DNA of 64,000 nt. Source: Blautia wexlerae. GTDB taxonomy: Bacteria > Bacillota > Clostridia > Lachnospirales > Lachnospiraceae. Of the stretch, positions 7,791 through 16,798 are shown in pieces. The notes under the pieces are model-generated. The model was not told the DNA's origin, did no database searches, and saw nothing but the letters and a program-made list of their open reading frames with translations. How positions within the stretch are numbered: the first letter of the stretch is position 1; each line of letters begins with the position of its first letter. The translations under genes and the position numbers were made by a program. Location: positions 62,001 to 126,000 of the forward strand of contig NZ_JAAIMY010000005.1 in the NCBI RefSeq assembly GCF_013300825.1, in the 5' to 3' direction.

Positions 7791-9896
7791 ATGAAGAAAA
7801 TTGTGATCATAGGTGCAAATGATTTTCAGAGGCCGTTAATTCAGAAAGCTCATGAAATGGGATATGAAACTCATGTGTTTGCCTGGAGAGAAGGTGCGAC
7901 AGGAGCCAAAGATGCAGATTATTTTTATGAAATAAGCATTACGGAAAAAGAAAAAATCCTGAAGATATGTCAGCAGATCAGACCGCAGGCAGTCACTACC
8001 ATAGGATCAGATCTGGCAAATATTACAGTACAGTATCTGGCAGAAAAACTGGGACTTCCGGGAAACAGCAGAGAATGTATTGAAAATTCCACTAACAAAT
8101 TTCAGATGCGCAGTGCATTTTTAAAGGCAGGGATCTGGACTCCGTTTTTTGGCGTTGTGGGGGAGAATGACGTAATACAGGTTCCGGGATATCCGGTCAT
8201 TGTGAAACCTACAGACCGTTCAGGAAGCCGTGGGATTACCAGAGTAGAATGTGAGGAGGAATTGCAGGCTGCAGTTTCCAGGGCAATAGAACAGTCTTTT
8301 GAAAAGAAAGCAATCATAGAGGAATATATAAAAGGTTCGGAATACAGTGTAGAGACGATCAGTTATCAGGGCAGACACACTCTTCTGGCTGTCACAAAGA
8401 AATATACTACAGGAAATCCTCATTACATAGAAGTCGGACATCTGGAACCTGCACCATTGAAACCGGAGATAAAAGAGAAAATCAGGAAAACAGTTTTTGC
8501 AGCACTGGATGCCCTGAAAGTGGAGAATGGCGCAGGGCACAGTGAGCTGCGTATTGACAGAGATGGAAATGTAAGAATTATTGAGATTGGTTCAAGAATG
8601 GGCGGTGACTGTATAGGCTCAGATCTTGTGCCATTATCTTCCGGACAGGATTTTGTGGGCATGGTAATAGATGTAGCTGCCGGAAATCCGCCTCAGATAA
8701 AGAAGAATGTGAAACAGCATGTTTCTGCCATACGTTTTCTGATGAATATGAAAGAAATCCACAATCTGAACCGGATAAAGGAGAATTATCCACAGACTGT
8801 CAGAAAAATTGTGCAGGAAAGTGCTGTGGAGGGAGCATCTATTGTGGATAGTGGAAGCAGACCGGGATTTTATATTCTTCAGACAGATTCTATGGAAGAA
8901 ATGGAGAAACTTCTGCATCCGGGACCGGAAGTGAATCCAATCCAGATATTTGAAACACCAGTTCAGAAACTGGGCAGTTATGACAAAGAAAATCATTTCT
9001 ATATGAAACGAGATGATCTGCTTCCGTTTTCTTTCGGGGGGAATAAGGTTCGGTTTGCCCGGGAATTTGTGGAGGATATGAAAGAGAAGCACTGTGACAG
9101 TATGATCATTTATGGGAATTATCATTCCAATCTCTGCAGGATACTGGCAACTCTCTGCCATCAGTTGTCTGTTCCGTGTTATATGATCCACAATACAGAA
9201 GATATTAAGGATAACCGTGAGACGAATAACAGCCGTATTATCCGCAGGATGGGAGTTAGAGAAATCCGTTGCGGCAAACAGACGATAGCAGAGGCTGTGC
9301 AGACGGCCATGGATGAACTTACGGAAAAAGGATACCGTCCCTATTATATTTACGGAAATACAAGGGGTGAGGGAAATGAGCATATTCCTATGCGGTCCTA
9401 TGAGAAAACATATGATGAACTGTACAACTGGGAGAAAGAAAATCATACATTCTTCGATTATATTTTCCTTGCATCCAGTACCAACGCTACTCAGTCTGGT
9501 CTATTGGCAGGAAGCCTGAAATATGAAGATAACTGTAAAATCGTAGGAATCTCCGTATCCCGAAATGAGAAACGCGGAAAAGAAGTGATTGCCGGAAATG
9601 TTCGAAAGTATGCAGAACTTTATTCACAGATGCTGCCGGAGAACTGGGAACAGAAAATATATTTTACAGATGAATATATGGAAGGCGGGTATGCTTCTTA
9701 TTCCGAAGCAGTAGCGCAGATTATCCGGAAGGTCTATGACCGTGAAGGAATTCCTCTTGATATGACATATACAGGAAAGGCTTTTTATGGTATGATGGAA
9801 TATCTGAAAAAGCAGAAGATTACAGGGAAAAATATTTTATTTCTCCATACAGGAGGTCTTCCGCTATTCTTTGATTTTCTGGAGGATGATAAATAG
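7791..9896 (+). CDS. Fusion of an ATP-grasp ligase and an ACC-deaminase/D-cysteine-desulfhydrase-like PLP enzyme
   Basis: A two-domain 701-residue protein. Residues 1 to about 385 form a carboxylate-amine ligase of the ATP-grasp fold: N-terminal VIIGAN Rossmann-like segment, PVIVKPTDRSGSRGI nucleotide loop, IIEEYIKGSEYSVE, and the metal site HSELRIDRDGNVRIIEI with GSRMGGD. Residues about 390-701 resemble the fold-type II PLP family of ACC deaminase and D-cysteine desulfhydrase: KRDDLLPFSFGGNK with predicted Schiff-base lysine K419, GNYHSN, and the C-terminal LFLHTGG loop. The ATG at 7791 has AGGAG seven bases upstream; a GTG at 7776 overlaps that site and is rejected. First gene of a six-gene cassette. 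The ligase may join an amino acid to a sugar amine while the PLP domain supplies or edits the amino acid; substrates are unknown. Confidence 0.85.
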   Translation: MKKIVIIGANDFQRPLIQKAHEMGYETHVFAWREGATGAKDADYFYEISITEKEKILKICQQIRPQAVTTIGSDLANITVQYLAEKLGLPGNSRECIENSTNKFQMRSAFLKAGIWTPFFGVVGENDVIQVPGYPVIVKPTDRSGSRGITRVECEEELQAAVSRAIEQSFEKKAIIEEYIKGSEYSVETISYQGRHTLLAVTKKYTTGNPHYIEVGHLEPAPLKPEIKEKIRKTVFAALDALKVENGAGHSELRIDRDGNVRIIEIGSRMGGDCIGSDLVPLSSGQDFVGMVIDVAAGNPPQIKKNVKQHVSAIRFLMNMKEIHNLNRIKENYPQTVRKIVQESAVEGASIVDSGSRPGFYILQTDSMEEMEKLLHPGPEVNPIQIFETPVQKLGSYDKENHFYMKRDDLLPFSFGGNKVRFAREFVEDMKEKHCDSMIIYGNYHSNLCRILATLCHQLSVPCYMIHNTEDIKDNRETNNSRIIRRMGVREIRCGKQTIAEAVQTAMDELTEKGYRPYYIYGNTRGEGNEHIPMRSYEKTYDELYNWEKENHTFFDYIFLASSTNATQSGLLAGSLKYEDNCKIVGISVSRNEKRGKEVIAGNVRKYAELYSQMLPENWEQKIYFTDEYMEGGYASYSEAVAQIIRKVYDREGIPLDMTYTGKAFYGMMEYLKKQKITGKNILFLHTGGLPLFFDFLEDDK

Positions 9897-9898
9897 AA

Positions 9899-11086
9899 AT
9901 GAAGAAACTGATGATTCTTGGGGCAAGTTATTCTCAGCTTCCCCTGTATAAGGCTGCCGCTGATCTGGGGATTGGAACTGTGGCTGTCAGTACGCCGGGA
10001 GACTGGCCGGGATTTCAACTGGCAGATGAGTGTTCTTATACAGATATCTCAGATCCGGAAGCTGTTCTGGAGGCAGCGCAGAAACATAAGATCAATGGAA
10101 TTGCTACCTGTTGTCTGGATGCGGGAATCCGCTCTGTGGGATATGTCTGTGAACATATGGGACTTAAGGGGCTTTCAGCGGAAGCAGGAAAGTTATGCTC
10201 AGATAAATATCTTATGAAAGAAGCGTTTGTAAGGAATGGCGTAAATTGTGCACGGCATATCTGTATACGAAACAGAGAAGAGCTGGAAACAGCAGTCGGA
10301 ACCCTGAAATTCCCGGTAATCCTTAAAGCAGTAGATCTTATGGGAAGCAGAGGGATTTTTCGATGCAATACAAAAGAAGAAGTTTACTCTCATTATGCAG
10401 ATACAATGACAGCAACCGGAAAAGATTATTGTCTGCTGGAAGAATTTATTGAAGGCGAGATGTTGGGATGTGAGGCAATGATCTGCGATGGGGAACTTCT
10501 GTATTGCCTTCCGAATAATATTGAAAATTATCCGGGGTTTGTGCCCACACCGATCGGACATTCGGTTCCATACAGAAAGCAGAAAACTCTCGGAGGAGAA
10601 GTGCGCAGGCAGGTAATTCTGGCCCTGAATGCTCTTGGAATGGATAATTGTCCTGTAAACTGCGATCTGATGGAGAAGGACGGAAAGATTTATGTGATTG
10701 AAATTACGGGAAGGGCAGGAGGAAACTGTCTGCCGGAAATCGCAGGGCTTTATTATGGAATAAACTATTATGAAGCAATCGTCAGGCTTGCCATGGATAT
10801 GGATGTAAAGAATCTGTTTGCGGGAGAAAGCCTGAGACCGGCAGTTTTGTCTCATATCCTTACTTCTGATAAAGATGGAATCCTGAAACAGATACATAAT
10901 GAAAACAATCCGCAGCCGGATCTGACCGATCTTTCTTTTAATGTGAGCCCGGGTGATGAAATCCGCCATTATGAAAACGGAAGAGACAGGCTCGGACAGG
11001 TGATTCTGACAGGGAAAAACCTGCAGGGATGTGAGAATCGTCTGGTTGAGGTTTTGTCTAAAATTAGCATTGAATTTATAGCTTGA
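9899..11086 (+). CDS. ATP-grasp carboxylate-amine ligase
   Basis: Stand-alone ATP-grasp protein of 395 residues. Visible elements: N-terminal MILGASYSQLPLYKAA, phosphate-binding PVILKAVDLMGSRGIF (about residues 138-153), hinge LLEEFIEGEMLGCEAM, and the metal-binding end NCDLMEKDGKIYVIEITGRAGG (about 258-279). It begins two bases after the fusion gene and its ribosome site (GGAGG, 13 bases away) lies in that gene, so translation is coupled. It resembles the ligase half of its neighbour, so the two may add different groups or work in sequence. Likely chemistry is formation of an amide from an acyl phosphate; substrate not deducible. Confidence 0.85.
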   Translation: MKKLMILGASYSQLPLYKAAADLGIGTVAVSTPGDWPGFQLADECSYTDISDPEAVLEAAQKHKINGIATCCLDAGIRSVGYVCEHMGLKGLSAEAGKLCSDKYLMKEAFVRNGVNCARHICIRNREELETAVGTLKFPVILKAVDLMGSRGIFRCNTKEEVYSHYADTMTATGKDYCLLEEFIEGEMLGCEAMICDGELLYCLPNNIENYPGFVPTPIGHSVPYRKQKTLGGEVRRQVILALNALGMDNCPVNCDLMEKDGKIYVIEITGRAGGNCLPEIAGLYYGINYYEAIVRLAMDMDVKNLFAGESLRPAVLSHILTSDKDGILKQIHNENNPQPDLTDLSFNVSPGDEIRHYENGRDRLGQVILTGKNLQGCENRLVEVLSKISIEFIA

Positions 11087-11101
11087 TTGTGAGAAAATAG
11101 C

Positions 11102-11491
11102 ATGAGTGATTATATAAATGAAAAAAAGAGCCTGTTTTTACTGTTACATATAAGTCTTCTGTTCAGTTCTTTAAGCGGGGTGTGTTCGAAGCTTGCATCC
11201 GGTTATACAGATAATATTTTTTCTATACAGTTTGTATTCTGGTTTGGTCTGGTTTTTGTGATTATGTTTGGCTATGCCATTATCTGGCAGCAGGTATTGA
11301 AAAGGATGCCGCTGACGGTCGCATATGCAAACAAACCGGTTACTCTGATCTGGGGCATTATCTGGGGAAGACTGATCTTTGGGGAAAAGATAACATGGAA
11401 TATGCTGGCAGGGGCCGCAGTAATATTTTTGGGGATTTATCTGGTAATCAGCCGGAAATCAGAGAATGAGGGAGGAGAGATGCATGAGTAA
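11102..11491 (+). CDS. Small multidrug-resistance/ArnE-like membrane protein, subunit 1
   Basis: 129-residue protein with about four membrane helices of the EamA/SMR fold (for example FLLLHISLLFSSL, FVFWFGLVFVIMFGYAIIW, VTLIWGIIWGRLIFG, AGAAVIFLGIYLVI). SMR-fold heterodimers such as ArnE/ArnF flip undecaprenyl-phosphate-linked amino sugars across the membrane. It sits upstream of a second protein of the same type and an ArnC-like transferase, which supports a flippase role over drug export. Overlaps the next gene by eight bases. Confidence 0.8.
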   Translation: MSDYINEKKSLFLLLHISLLFSSLSGVCSKLASGYTDNIFSIQFVFWFGLVFVIMFGYAIIWQQVLKRMPLTVAYANKPVTLIWGIIWGRLIFGEKITWNMLAGAAVIFLGIYLVISRKSENEGGEMHE

Positions 11492-11828
11492 ATCCGTAGG
11501 TGCAGTGTGTCTGCTTTTATTTTCGGTATTTATATCTTCTGTTTCTCAGATCCTTTTGAAAAAAGCGGCAAATAAAACTTATAAAGACCATATTCGGGAA
11601 TATATCAATCCCCTGGTTATTTTTGCATACGGGATGTTTTTTGGTTCGGTGATTCTGACTATGTTGTCACTGAAGAATATACCCCTGTCCATGCAGCCAA
11701 TCCTGGAATCGGCAGGGTATATTTTTGTGACGGTTATGGGATATTTATTCCTAGGAGAGAAGATAGGAAAGAGAAAGTTTGCAGGGATCGGACTGATCAT
11801 GCTGGGGATTCTGATTTTTTCCCTGTAG
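11484..11828 (+). CDS. Small multidrug-resistance/ArnF-like membrane protein, subunit 2
   Basis: 114-residue partner of the preceding gene with about four membrane helices and the typical SMR end (GYLFLGEKIGKRKFAGIGLIMLGILIF). The start at 11484 is preferred because GGAGGAG lies six bases upstream; the ATG at 11466 has no good site. The eight-base overlap with subunit 1 implies coupled translation in equal amounts, as expected for a heterodimeric flippase of the ArnE/ArnF kind. Confidence 0.8.
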   Translation: MSKSVGAVCLLLFSVFISSVSQILLKKAANKTYKDHIREYINPLVIFAYGMFFGSVILTMLSLKNIPLSMQPILESAGYIFVTVMGYLFLGEKIGKRKFAGIGLIMLGILIFSL

Positions 11829-11908
11829 ATATTATAAGTTAAAATTTCGTCATATCATATGGCGGTAATATGAAAGTGATAAACAGATATTAAGGAGAGA
11901 CAAAGGAA

Positions 11909-12919
11909 ATGTTGGTATCTATTGTTATACCATGTTACAATTCAGAACACACTATCGGAGAAGTTGTGGAACTGGCTATACAGGAATTTGATAAACTGGA
12001 CAGATATGAATGTGAGTTTGTTCTTGTAAATGATTATTCCAGAGACGGTACATGGAACTCTATCTGTTGTCTGGCTGATCGTTATCCCAATGTGAAAGGC
12101 ATTAATCTGGCAAAGAATTTTGGACAGCATAATGCGATCATGGCAGCAATGTCTCAGGCGGAAGGTGATCTGATCGTGGGAATGGATGATGATATGCAGA
12201 ACCATCCGTCCCAGATTCCTCAGTTTCTGGCAAAGATTGAAGAGGGATATGACATTGTTTTTGGGGTATTTAAGCAGAGAAAATTTTCTGTGATAAAGAA
12301 TATCACAGGAGCTGTCAGCAGATTTCTGCTCTGGCATCTTCTGGACAGACCGAAGGATATCCAGATGAGCAGCTTCTGGTGCTGCAGGAAGTATGTCAGG
12401 GATGAAGTGGTCAGATATGATGGGTATAATATTTTTCTTCAGGTACTTTTTTTCCGCACCACACATAATATCGCAAATATAGAAATCGAACATTTTGCCA
12501 GAGAGGTAGGAGAGTCCAATTACAATTTCCGCAGAGGGCTGAAGCTGTTTATGTCCTGCCTGAATTTTACGGTCATTCCATTGCGTCTGGCAACCTTTTT
12601 CGGAACAGTATTTTCAGCGGCCGGTTTTGTGGGGGCGATTGTAGTTTTTATAAGGAAGCTTCTGGATCCGTCGATCGCGATCGGATGGTCTTCTCTGATG
12701 TGTGCGTTTCTTGTATTGTTTGGAATCTGTTTCCTGATGTTGGGGATCATTGGAGAATACATAGGAAAGCTGATCCTTAATATTAATAAAACGCCACAGT
12801 ATGTTGTGCGTGAGACACGCAATGTAAAGAAGGTTGCAGAAACAGAACCTTCTGAGATATCTGATGGAACCGGAAGACCGGAAAATACAGGAAAAACAGA
12901 TGAGGTAACAGATGATTGA
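11909..12919 (+). CDS. ArnC/DPM-type polyprenyl-phosphate glycosyltransferase (GT2)
   Basis: 336-residue GT-A enzyme. The N-terminal GT2 domain (VSIVIPCYNSE, LVNDYSRDGT, acidic D93-D94-D95 in GMDDDMQNHP) is followed by two membrane helices (about residues 228-255 and 263-292) and a hydrophilic tail. This is the layout of ArnC, GtrB and DPM synthases, which move a nucleotide-activated sugar onto undecaprenyl phosphate. Context (SMR pair before, sugar aminotransferase after) suggests that the sugar is the amino sugar made by the next gene. AAGGAG precedes the ATG. Its stop overlaps the next start by eight bases. Confidence 0.88.
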   Translation: MLVSIVIPCYNSEHTIGEVVELAIQEFDKLDRYECEFVLVNDYSRDGTWNSICCLADRYPNVKGINLAKNFGQHNAIMAAMSQAEGDLIVGMDDDMQNHPSQIPQFLAKIEEGYDIVFGVFKQRKFSVIKNITGAVSRFLLWHLLDRPKDIQMSSFWCCRKYVRDEVVRYDGYNIFLQVLFFRTTHNIANIEIEHFAREVGESNYNFRRGLKLFMSCLNFTVIPLRLATFFGTVFSAAGFVGAIVVFIRKLLDPSIAIGWSSLMCAFLVLFGICFLMLGIIGEYIGKLILNINKTPQYVVRETRNVKKVAETEPSEISDGTGRPENTGKTDEVTDD

Positions 12920-14042
12920 TTTTAACAGACCTGCGTATGTAGGTAGGGAACTTGAATATATTAAGAATGCAGTACATAGAGGGATGCTCTGCGGAGACGG
13001 AGAGTACACAAAGAGATGCTCTGCATGGATGGAAGAGAGATTTCACGCAGGTCATGTGATGCTGACGACCTCCTGCACACATGCACTGGAAATGGCAGCC
13101 TATCTCTGTGAGATAGAACCCGGGGATGAAGTAATCATGCCTTCCTATACGTTTGTATCCACTGCCGATGCTTTTGTTTTACGGCAGGCGAAGATTGTAT
13201 TTGTGGATATCAGACCGGATACCATGAATATGGATGAGAAGCTGATCGAGCAGGCGATTACTGACAGAACAAAGGTGATCGTACCAGTTCATTATGCAGG
13301 AGTTGCCTGTGAGATGGACACGATCATGAAGATTGCCCGAAAGTACGGACTGAAGGTAGTGGAGGATGCTGCTCAGGGTGTGGATGCATTCTACAAGGGA
13401 AAGGCACTTGGAACTATTGGTGATTTTGGATGTTACAGTTTCCATGAGACTAAGAATTATACCATGGGAGAGGGCGGAGCTCTGCTTTACAATGATGACA
13501 GATATCAGGAGAAAGCAGAAATCCTCAGGGAAAAGGGAACAGACAGAAGCAAGTTCTTCCGTGGACAGGTGGATAAATACCGCTGGATGGATTATGGTTC
13601 CTCCTATCTTCCAAGTGAATTGAATGCAGCGTATCTCTTTGCCCAGCTTGAGGAAAGGGAGAAGATTTATAATAAACGTATGGAAATTTATGAGTATTAC
13701 CACAGAAATCTGGCACATCTGGCAGCAGAGGGAAAAATAGAGCAGCCATTTGTGCCGGAGGAATGTATTCATAATGCACATATGTATTATATTAAGGTAC
13801 ATGATATGGAGGTCCGGACAAGACTGATCAGGTATCTGAGAGAAAAGGGAATCTGCTCCGTGTTTCATTATGTACCGTTGCATTCTGCACCTGCAGGCGT
13901 AAAATACGGAAGATTCGCCGGAGAAGATGTTTATACAACAAAAGAAAGTGAAAGGCTGGTTCGTCTGCCCATGTTTTATAATCTTGATATGGAAGATGTA
14001 AAATATGTGACGGATACCATTGATCAGTTTGATGGATTTTAA
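12912..14042 (+). CDS. wecE: dTDP-4-amino-4,6-dideoxygalactose transaminase, WecE/RffA type
   Basis: PLP-dependent sugar aminotransferase of the DegT/DnrJ/EryC1 family, predicted to convert dTDP-4-keto-6-deoxyglucose into dTDP-Fuc4N. The 376-residue sequence follows the enterobacterial WecE pattern through its whole length: LCGDGEYTKRCSAWMEERF, EVIMPSYTFVSTADAFVLR, VPVHYAGVACEMDTIM, the PLP-lysine motif SFHETKN with K181, REKGTDRSKFFRGQVDKY, and TTKESERLVRLPMFYNL. The similarity is strong enough to name the subfamily. The keto substrate comes from the RmlA/RmlB route; RmlC of that route lies nearby, while RmlA and RmlB are not in the window. Last gene of the cassette. Confidence 0.9.
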   Translation: MIDFNRPAYVGRELEYIKNAVHRGMLCGDGEYTKRCSAWMEERFHAGHVMLTTSCTHALEMAAYLCEIEPGDEVIMPSYTFVSTADAFVLRQAKIVFVDIRPDTMNMDEKLIEQAITDRTKVIVPVHYAGVACEMDTIMKIARKYGLKVVEDAAQGVDAFYKGKALGTIGDFGCYSFHETKNYTMGEGGALLYNDDRYQEKAEILREKGTDRSKFFRGQVDKYRWMDYGSSYLPSELNAAYLFAQLEEREKIYNKRMEIYEYYHRNLAHLAAEGKIEQPFVPEECIHNAHMYYIKVHDMEVRTRLIRYLREKGICSVFHYVPLHSAPAGVKYGRFAGEDVYTTKESERLVRLPMFYNLDMEDVKYVTDTIDQFDGF

Positions 14043-14096
14043 CGATTATCTGTCTGTCGGAAACTGGAAGGTTTTAAAGAGGATTAAAAGATTATT

Positions 14097-15368
14097 ATGA
14101 AAAAATGGAAACGGTTACTGCTGATCGGACTATCTGCCTGTATGCTGGCAGTTCCGGCAGCAGATGTATCAGCAGCAGTGGATCTGAATGCAAAATATGA
14201 TATTTCTTCAAATCAGATCCCGGGATGGCCCACAGGTCCGGAGATTACCTCTGATACAGGTGTATTAATGGATGCAGACAGTGGAATCCTTTTATATAAT
14301 AAGGGTGGTGATGAACAGCGTTATCCGGCAAGTATCACAAAAATCATGACGCTCCTTGTTGCCGTAGAGAATTCTTCTCTGGATGATCAGGTTACATTTA
14401 CGGAAACAGGTATCAGAGATATTTCCTGGGATTCCGGAAATATCGGAATGCAGCTTGGAGAAGTGATGAGTATGAGGGATTGTCTCTACGCTCTGTTTAT
14501 CCAGTCTGCCAATGAAGTGGCTGCTCAGATTGCCGAATATGTGGGAGGTACAGAGCAGAATTTTATTGATATGATGAATAAGAGGGCTGCAGAGATTGGA
14601 TGTACGAACACGCATTTTACCAATGCAAGCGGACTTCCGGACGATAATCATTATTCGACTGCAAGGGATATGGCACTTATCATGCGGGAAGCTATAAAAA
14701 ATAAAACTTTCCGAAAGATCATGAAGAAGCAGACCTATACGATAAAACCGACGAATATGAACAGTGAGTCAAGAAGACTTCATACACATCATCCTATGTT
14801 TGCCGAGGAATCTCCCTATCATTATGAGGGCTGCATTGGAGGAAAAACAGGATCTACAAATGCTGCGGGAAGTACACTTGTCACAGTGGTGAAGAGAAAA
14901 GCAGGAACTTATATTGCTGTTACCATGAAGGCACAGGAACAGGGATATGCGGTTGCTGATTCAGCAGCAATGTTTGATTATGCATATGATAATTTCAGCA
15001 GGATTGAGGTTGAGGGCGGAAGTGTTCTGGTTCCAAATGGAACAGATATAAATTCGCTGACAGCAGATACACAGACAGGCAATGACAGTGAACAGAAAAC
15101 CTATTATCTGGGGGATTATATGGTGGGAACGGCAACAGTTCCTCTGGTATCACAGGTACCGGATACACCGGCCGTGACAGAAGAACCTGACACTGATAAC
15201 AGGGCAGATAATGATGAGGCTGAAAATGAAAGTACAGAAAGTACAGATGCCGTAACAGAAAAAAAAACATCACATAGCCTGTTACAGATTTTGCTGATCA
15301 TAATGGCCGGGATGGTACTGCTTCTGATCATTCTGGTCATAGCACTTGTAAAAAAAGAAAGAAGATAA
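14097..15368 (+). CDS. D-alanyl-D-alanine carboxypeptidase (DacF/PBP5-like, S11)
   Basis: Removes the terminal D-Ala from peptidoglycan stem peptides, which limits 4-3 crosslinking and can favour L,D-transpeptidases. A signal peptide (about residues 1-27) is followed by the S11 penicillin-binding domain with all three motifs: S79-I-T-K82, S137-A-N139 and K250-T-G252. The C-terminus has a hydrophobic helix (about 396-417, LLQILLIIMAGMVLLLIILV) and basic residues KKERR, so it is anchored at both a processed N-terminus and a C-terminal helix. A linker rich in Thr, Glu and Asp precedes the helix. It separates the amino-sugar cassette from the polysaccharide genes. Confidence 0.93.
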   Translation: MKKWKRLLLIGLSACMLAVPAADVSAAVDLNAKYDISSNQIPGWPTGPEITSDTGVLMDADSGILLYNKGGDEQRYPASITKIMTLLVAVENSSLDDQVTFTETGIRDISWDSGNIGMQLGEVMSMRDCLYALFIQSANEVAAQIAEYVGGTEQNFIDMMNKRAAEIGCTNTHFTNASGLPDDNHYSTARDMALIMREAIKNKTFRKIMKKQTYTIKPTNMNSESRRLHTHHPMFAEESPYHYEGCIGGKTGSTNAAGSTLVTVVKRKAGTYIAVTMKAQEQGYAVADSAAMFDYAYDNFSRIEVEGGSVLVPNGTDINSLTADTQTGNDSEQKTYYLGDYMVGTATVPLVSQVPDTPAVTEEPDTDNRADNDEAENESTESTDAVTEKKTSHSLLQILLIIMAGMVLLLIILVIALVKKERR

Positions 15369-15388
15369 ATAGAAAAGAGGAAAAGAAA

Positions 15389-15943
15389 ATGGGAAAAATC
15401 AAAGTTACAGAATGTGGTGGAATCAAAGGTTTAAAGGTTGTGGAACCTACAGTTTTCGGAGATGCAAGAGGCTACTTTATGGAAACCTATAACTATAATG
15501 ATTTTAAAGAAGCCGGGATTGATGTAGAGTTTGTACAGGATAATCAGTCAAGCTCTCATAAAGGTGTTCTCCGCGGACTCCATTTCCAGATCAGTTATCC
15601 TCAGGATAAGCTGGTACGTGTTGTAAACGGCGAGGTATTTGATGTGGCAGTAGACCTTCGTGAAGGTTCTGAGACATATGGCAAATGGTTTGGCGTTGTT
15701 CTTTCAGCGGAGAATAAAAAGCAGTTTTTCATTCCCAAGGGATTTGCGCACGGATTTCTTGTTCTGTCTGACCATGCGGAATTTGTCTATAAATGTTCTG
15801 ATTTCTACCATCCGAATGATGAGGGCGGACTGATCTGGAATGACCCGGATATCGGGGTTGAATGGCCGATTCCGGAAGGAATGGAATTAAGCTTTTCTGA
15901 TAAAGATACAAAATGGGGAAGCTTTAAGGATTACCGTAAATAG
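15389..15943 (+). CDS. rmlC: dTDP-4-dehydrorhamnose 3,5-epimerase
   Basis: Epimerises dTDP-4-keto-6-deoxyglucose at C3 and C5 on the way to dTDP-L-rhamnose. The 184-residue cupin has the family motifs GVLRGLHFQ (catalytic H65), VFDVAVDLREGS, KQFFIPKGFAHGFLVLS and the tyrosine segment VYKCSDFYHP. AGAGGAAAAG precedes the ATG and wzm follows after six bases. RmlA, RmlB and RmlD are not in the window. Its substrate is also the substrate of the WecE-type aminotransferase, so two branches compete for one intermediate. Confidence 0.95.
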   Translation: MGKIKVTECGGIKGLKVVEPTVFGDARGYFMETYNYNDFKEAGIDVEFVQDNQSSSHKGVLRGLHFQISYPQDKLVRVVNGEVFDVAVDLREGSETYGKWFGVVLSAENKKQFFIPKGFAHGFLVLSDHAEFVYKCSDFYHPNDEGGLIWNDPDIGVEWPIPEGMELSFSDKDTKWGSFKDYRK

Positions 15944-15949
15944 GAGAAC

Positions 15950-16771
15950 GTGAGATTGAATACGATTTTTTCATTACCGATGGATATTTATAAAAACAGA
16001 CGTCTTGTGGGTAAGCTGGCGAAGAATGATTTTAAGACCAGATATGCAGGTTCCTATCTGGGAATCGTGTGGGCATTTATTCAGCCTGTGATCACAATTC
16101 TGGTATACTGGTTTGTATTCTCTGTGGGTTTTCGTTCAGGCACAGGAGATCTGGGAGTTCCCTTTGTTCTTTACCTGGTTGCAGGAATCGTACCGTGGTT
16201 CTTCTTTCAGGACGCATTGATCGGGGGAACGAATTCCCTGCTGGAATATAATTATCTGGTAAAAAAAGTAGTTTTTAATATCAGTGTGCTTCCTGTGGTG
16301 AAGATTATTTCTGCCATGTTTGTACATGCATTCTTTGTGCTGTTTACCATTATTTTGTATGCAGCCTATGGAAAATTTCCTGACATCTATTATCTGCAGA
16401 TCATTTATTACAGTGGATGTGTGTTCCTTCTGGTATTAGGACTTTCCTATGCAACAAGTGCAATTGTTATCTTTTTCAGAGACCTGACACAGATCATCAA
16501 TATTGTGCTTCAGGTGGGAGTCTGGCTGACTCCGATAATGTGGATCGTGGAGAATTCACCTCTGCAGGGACATCCCATGATCATGAAAATCCTGAAACTG
16601 AATCCTATGTATTATATTGTTTCAGGATACAGGGATACATTTCTGATGAAAAACTGGTTCTGGGAACATGCGGGATGGACTGTTTATTTCTGGGTATTTA
16701 CAATTCTGTGTTTCCTGTTTGGAAGCTGGGTATTTAAACGCCTGCGCATACATTTTGCAGATGTGCTGTAA
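15950..16771 (+). CDS. wzm: ABC-2 type polysaccharide exporter permease Wzm
   Basis: Integral membrane subunit of a polysaccharide/teichoic-acid ABC exporter. 273 residues with about six membrane helices and the amphipathic N-terminal part (KLAKNDFKTRYAGSYLGIVWAFIQPV) typical of Wzm/TagG/RfbA. The start is GTG at 15950 (AGGAG three bases upstream) or TTG at 15956 (same site, nine bases); no ATG is available at the N-terminus. Coupled to rmlC and followed by its ATPase wzt. Confidence 0.93.
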   Translation: MRLNTIFSLPMDIYKNRRLVGKLAKNDFKTRYAGSYLGIVWAFIQPVITILVYWFVFSVGFRSGTGDLGVPFVLYLVAGIVPWFFFQDALIGGTNSLLEYNYLVKKVVFNISVLPVVKIISAMFVHAFFVLFTIILYAAYGKFPDIYYLQIIYYSGCVFLLVLGLSYATSAIVIFFRDLTQIINIVLQVGVWLTPIMWIVENSPLQGHPMIMKILKLNPMYYIVSGYRDTFLMKNWFWEHAGWTVYFWVFTILCFLFGSWVFKRLRIHFADVL

Positions 16772-16798
16772 AAAGGCAGATATCCTGTAATAAAGAAA

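Noticed and set aside
8634-9446. 270-residue minus-strand frame opposite the ATP-grasp/PLP fusion
   Set aside because: Shadow frame; the plus-strand protein has conserved motifs throughout this part.
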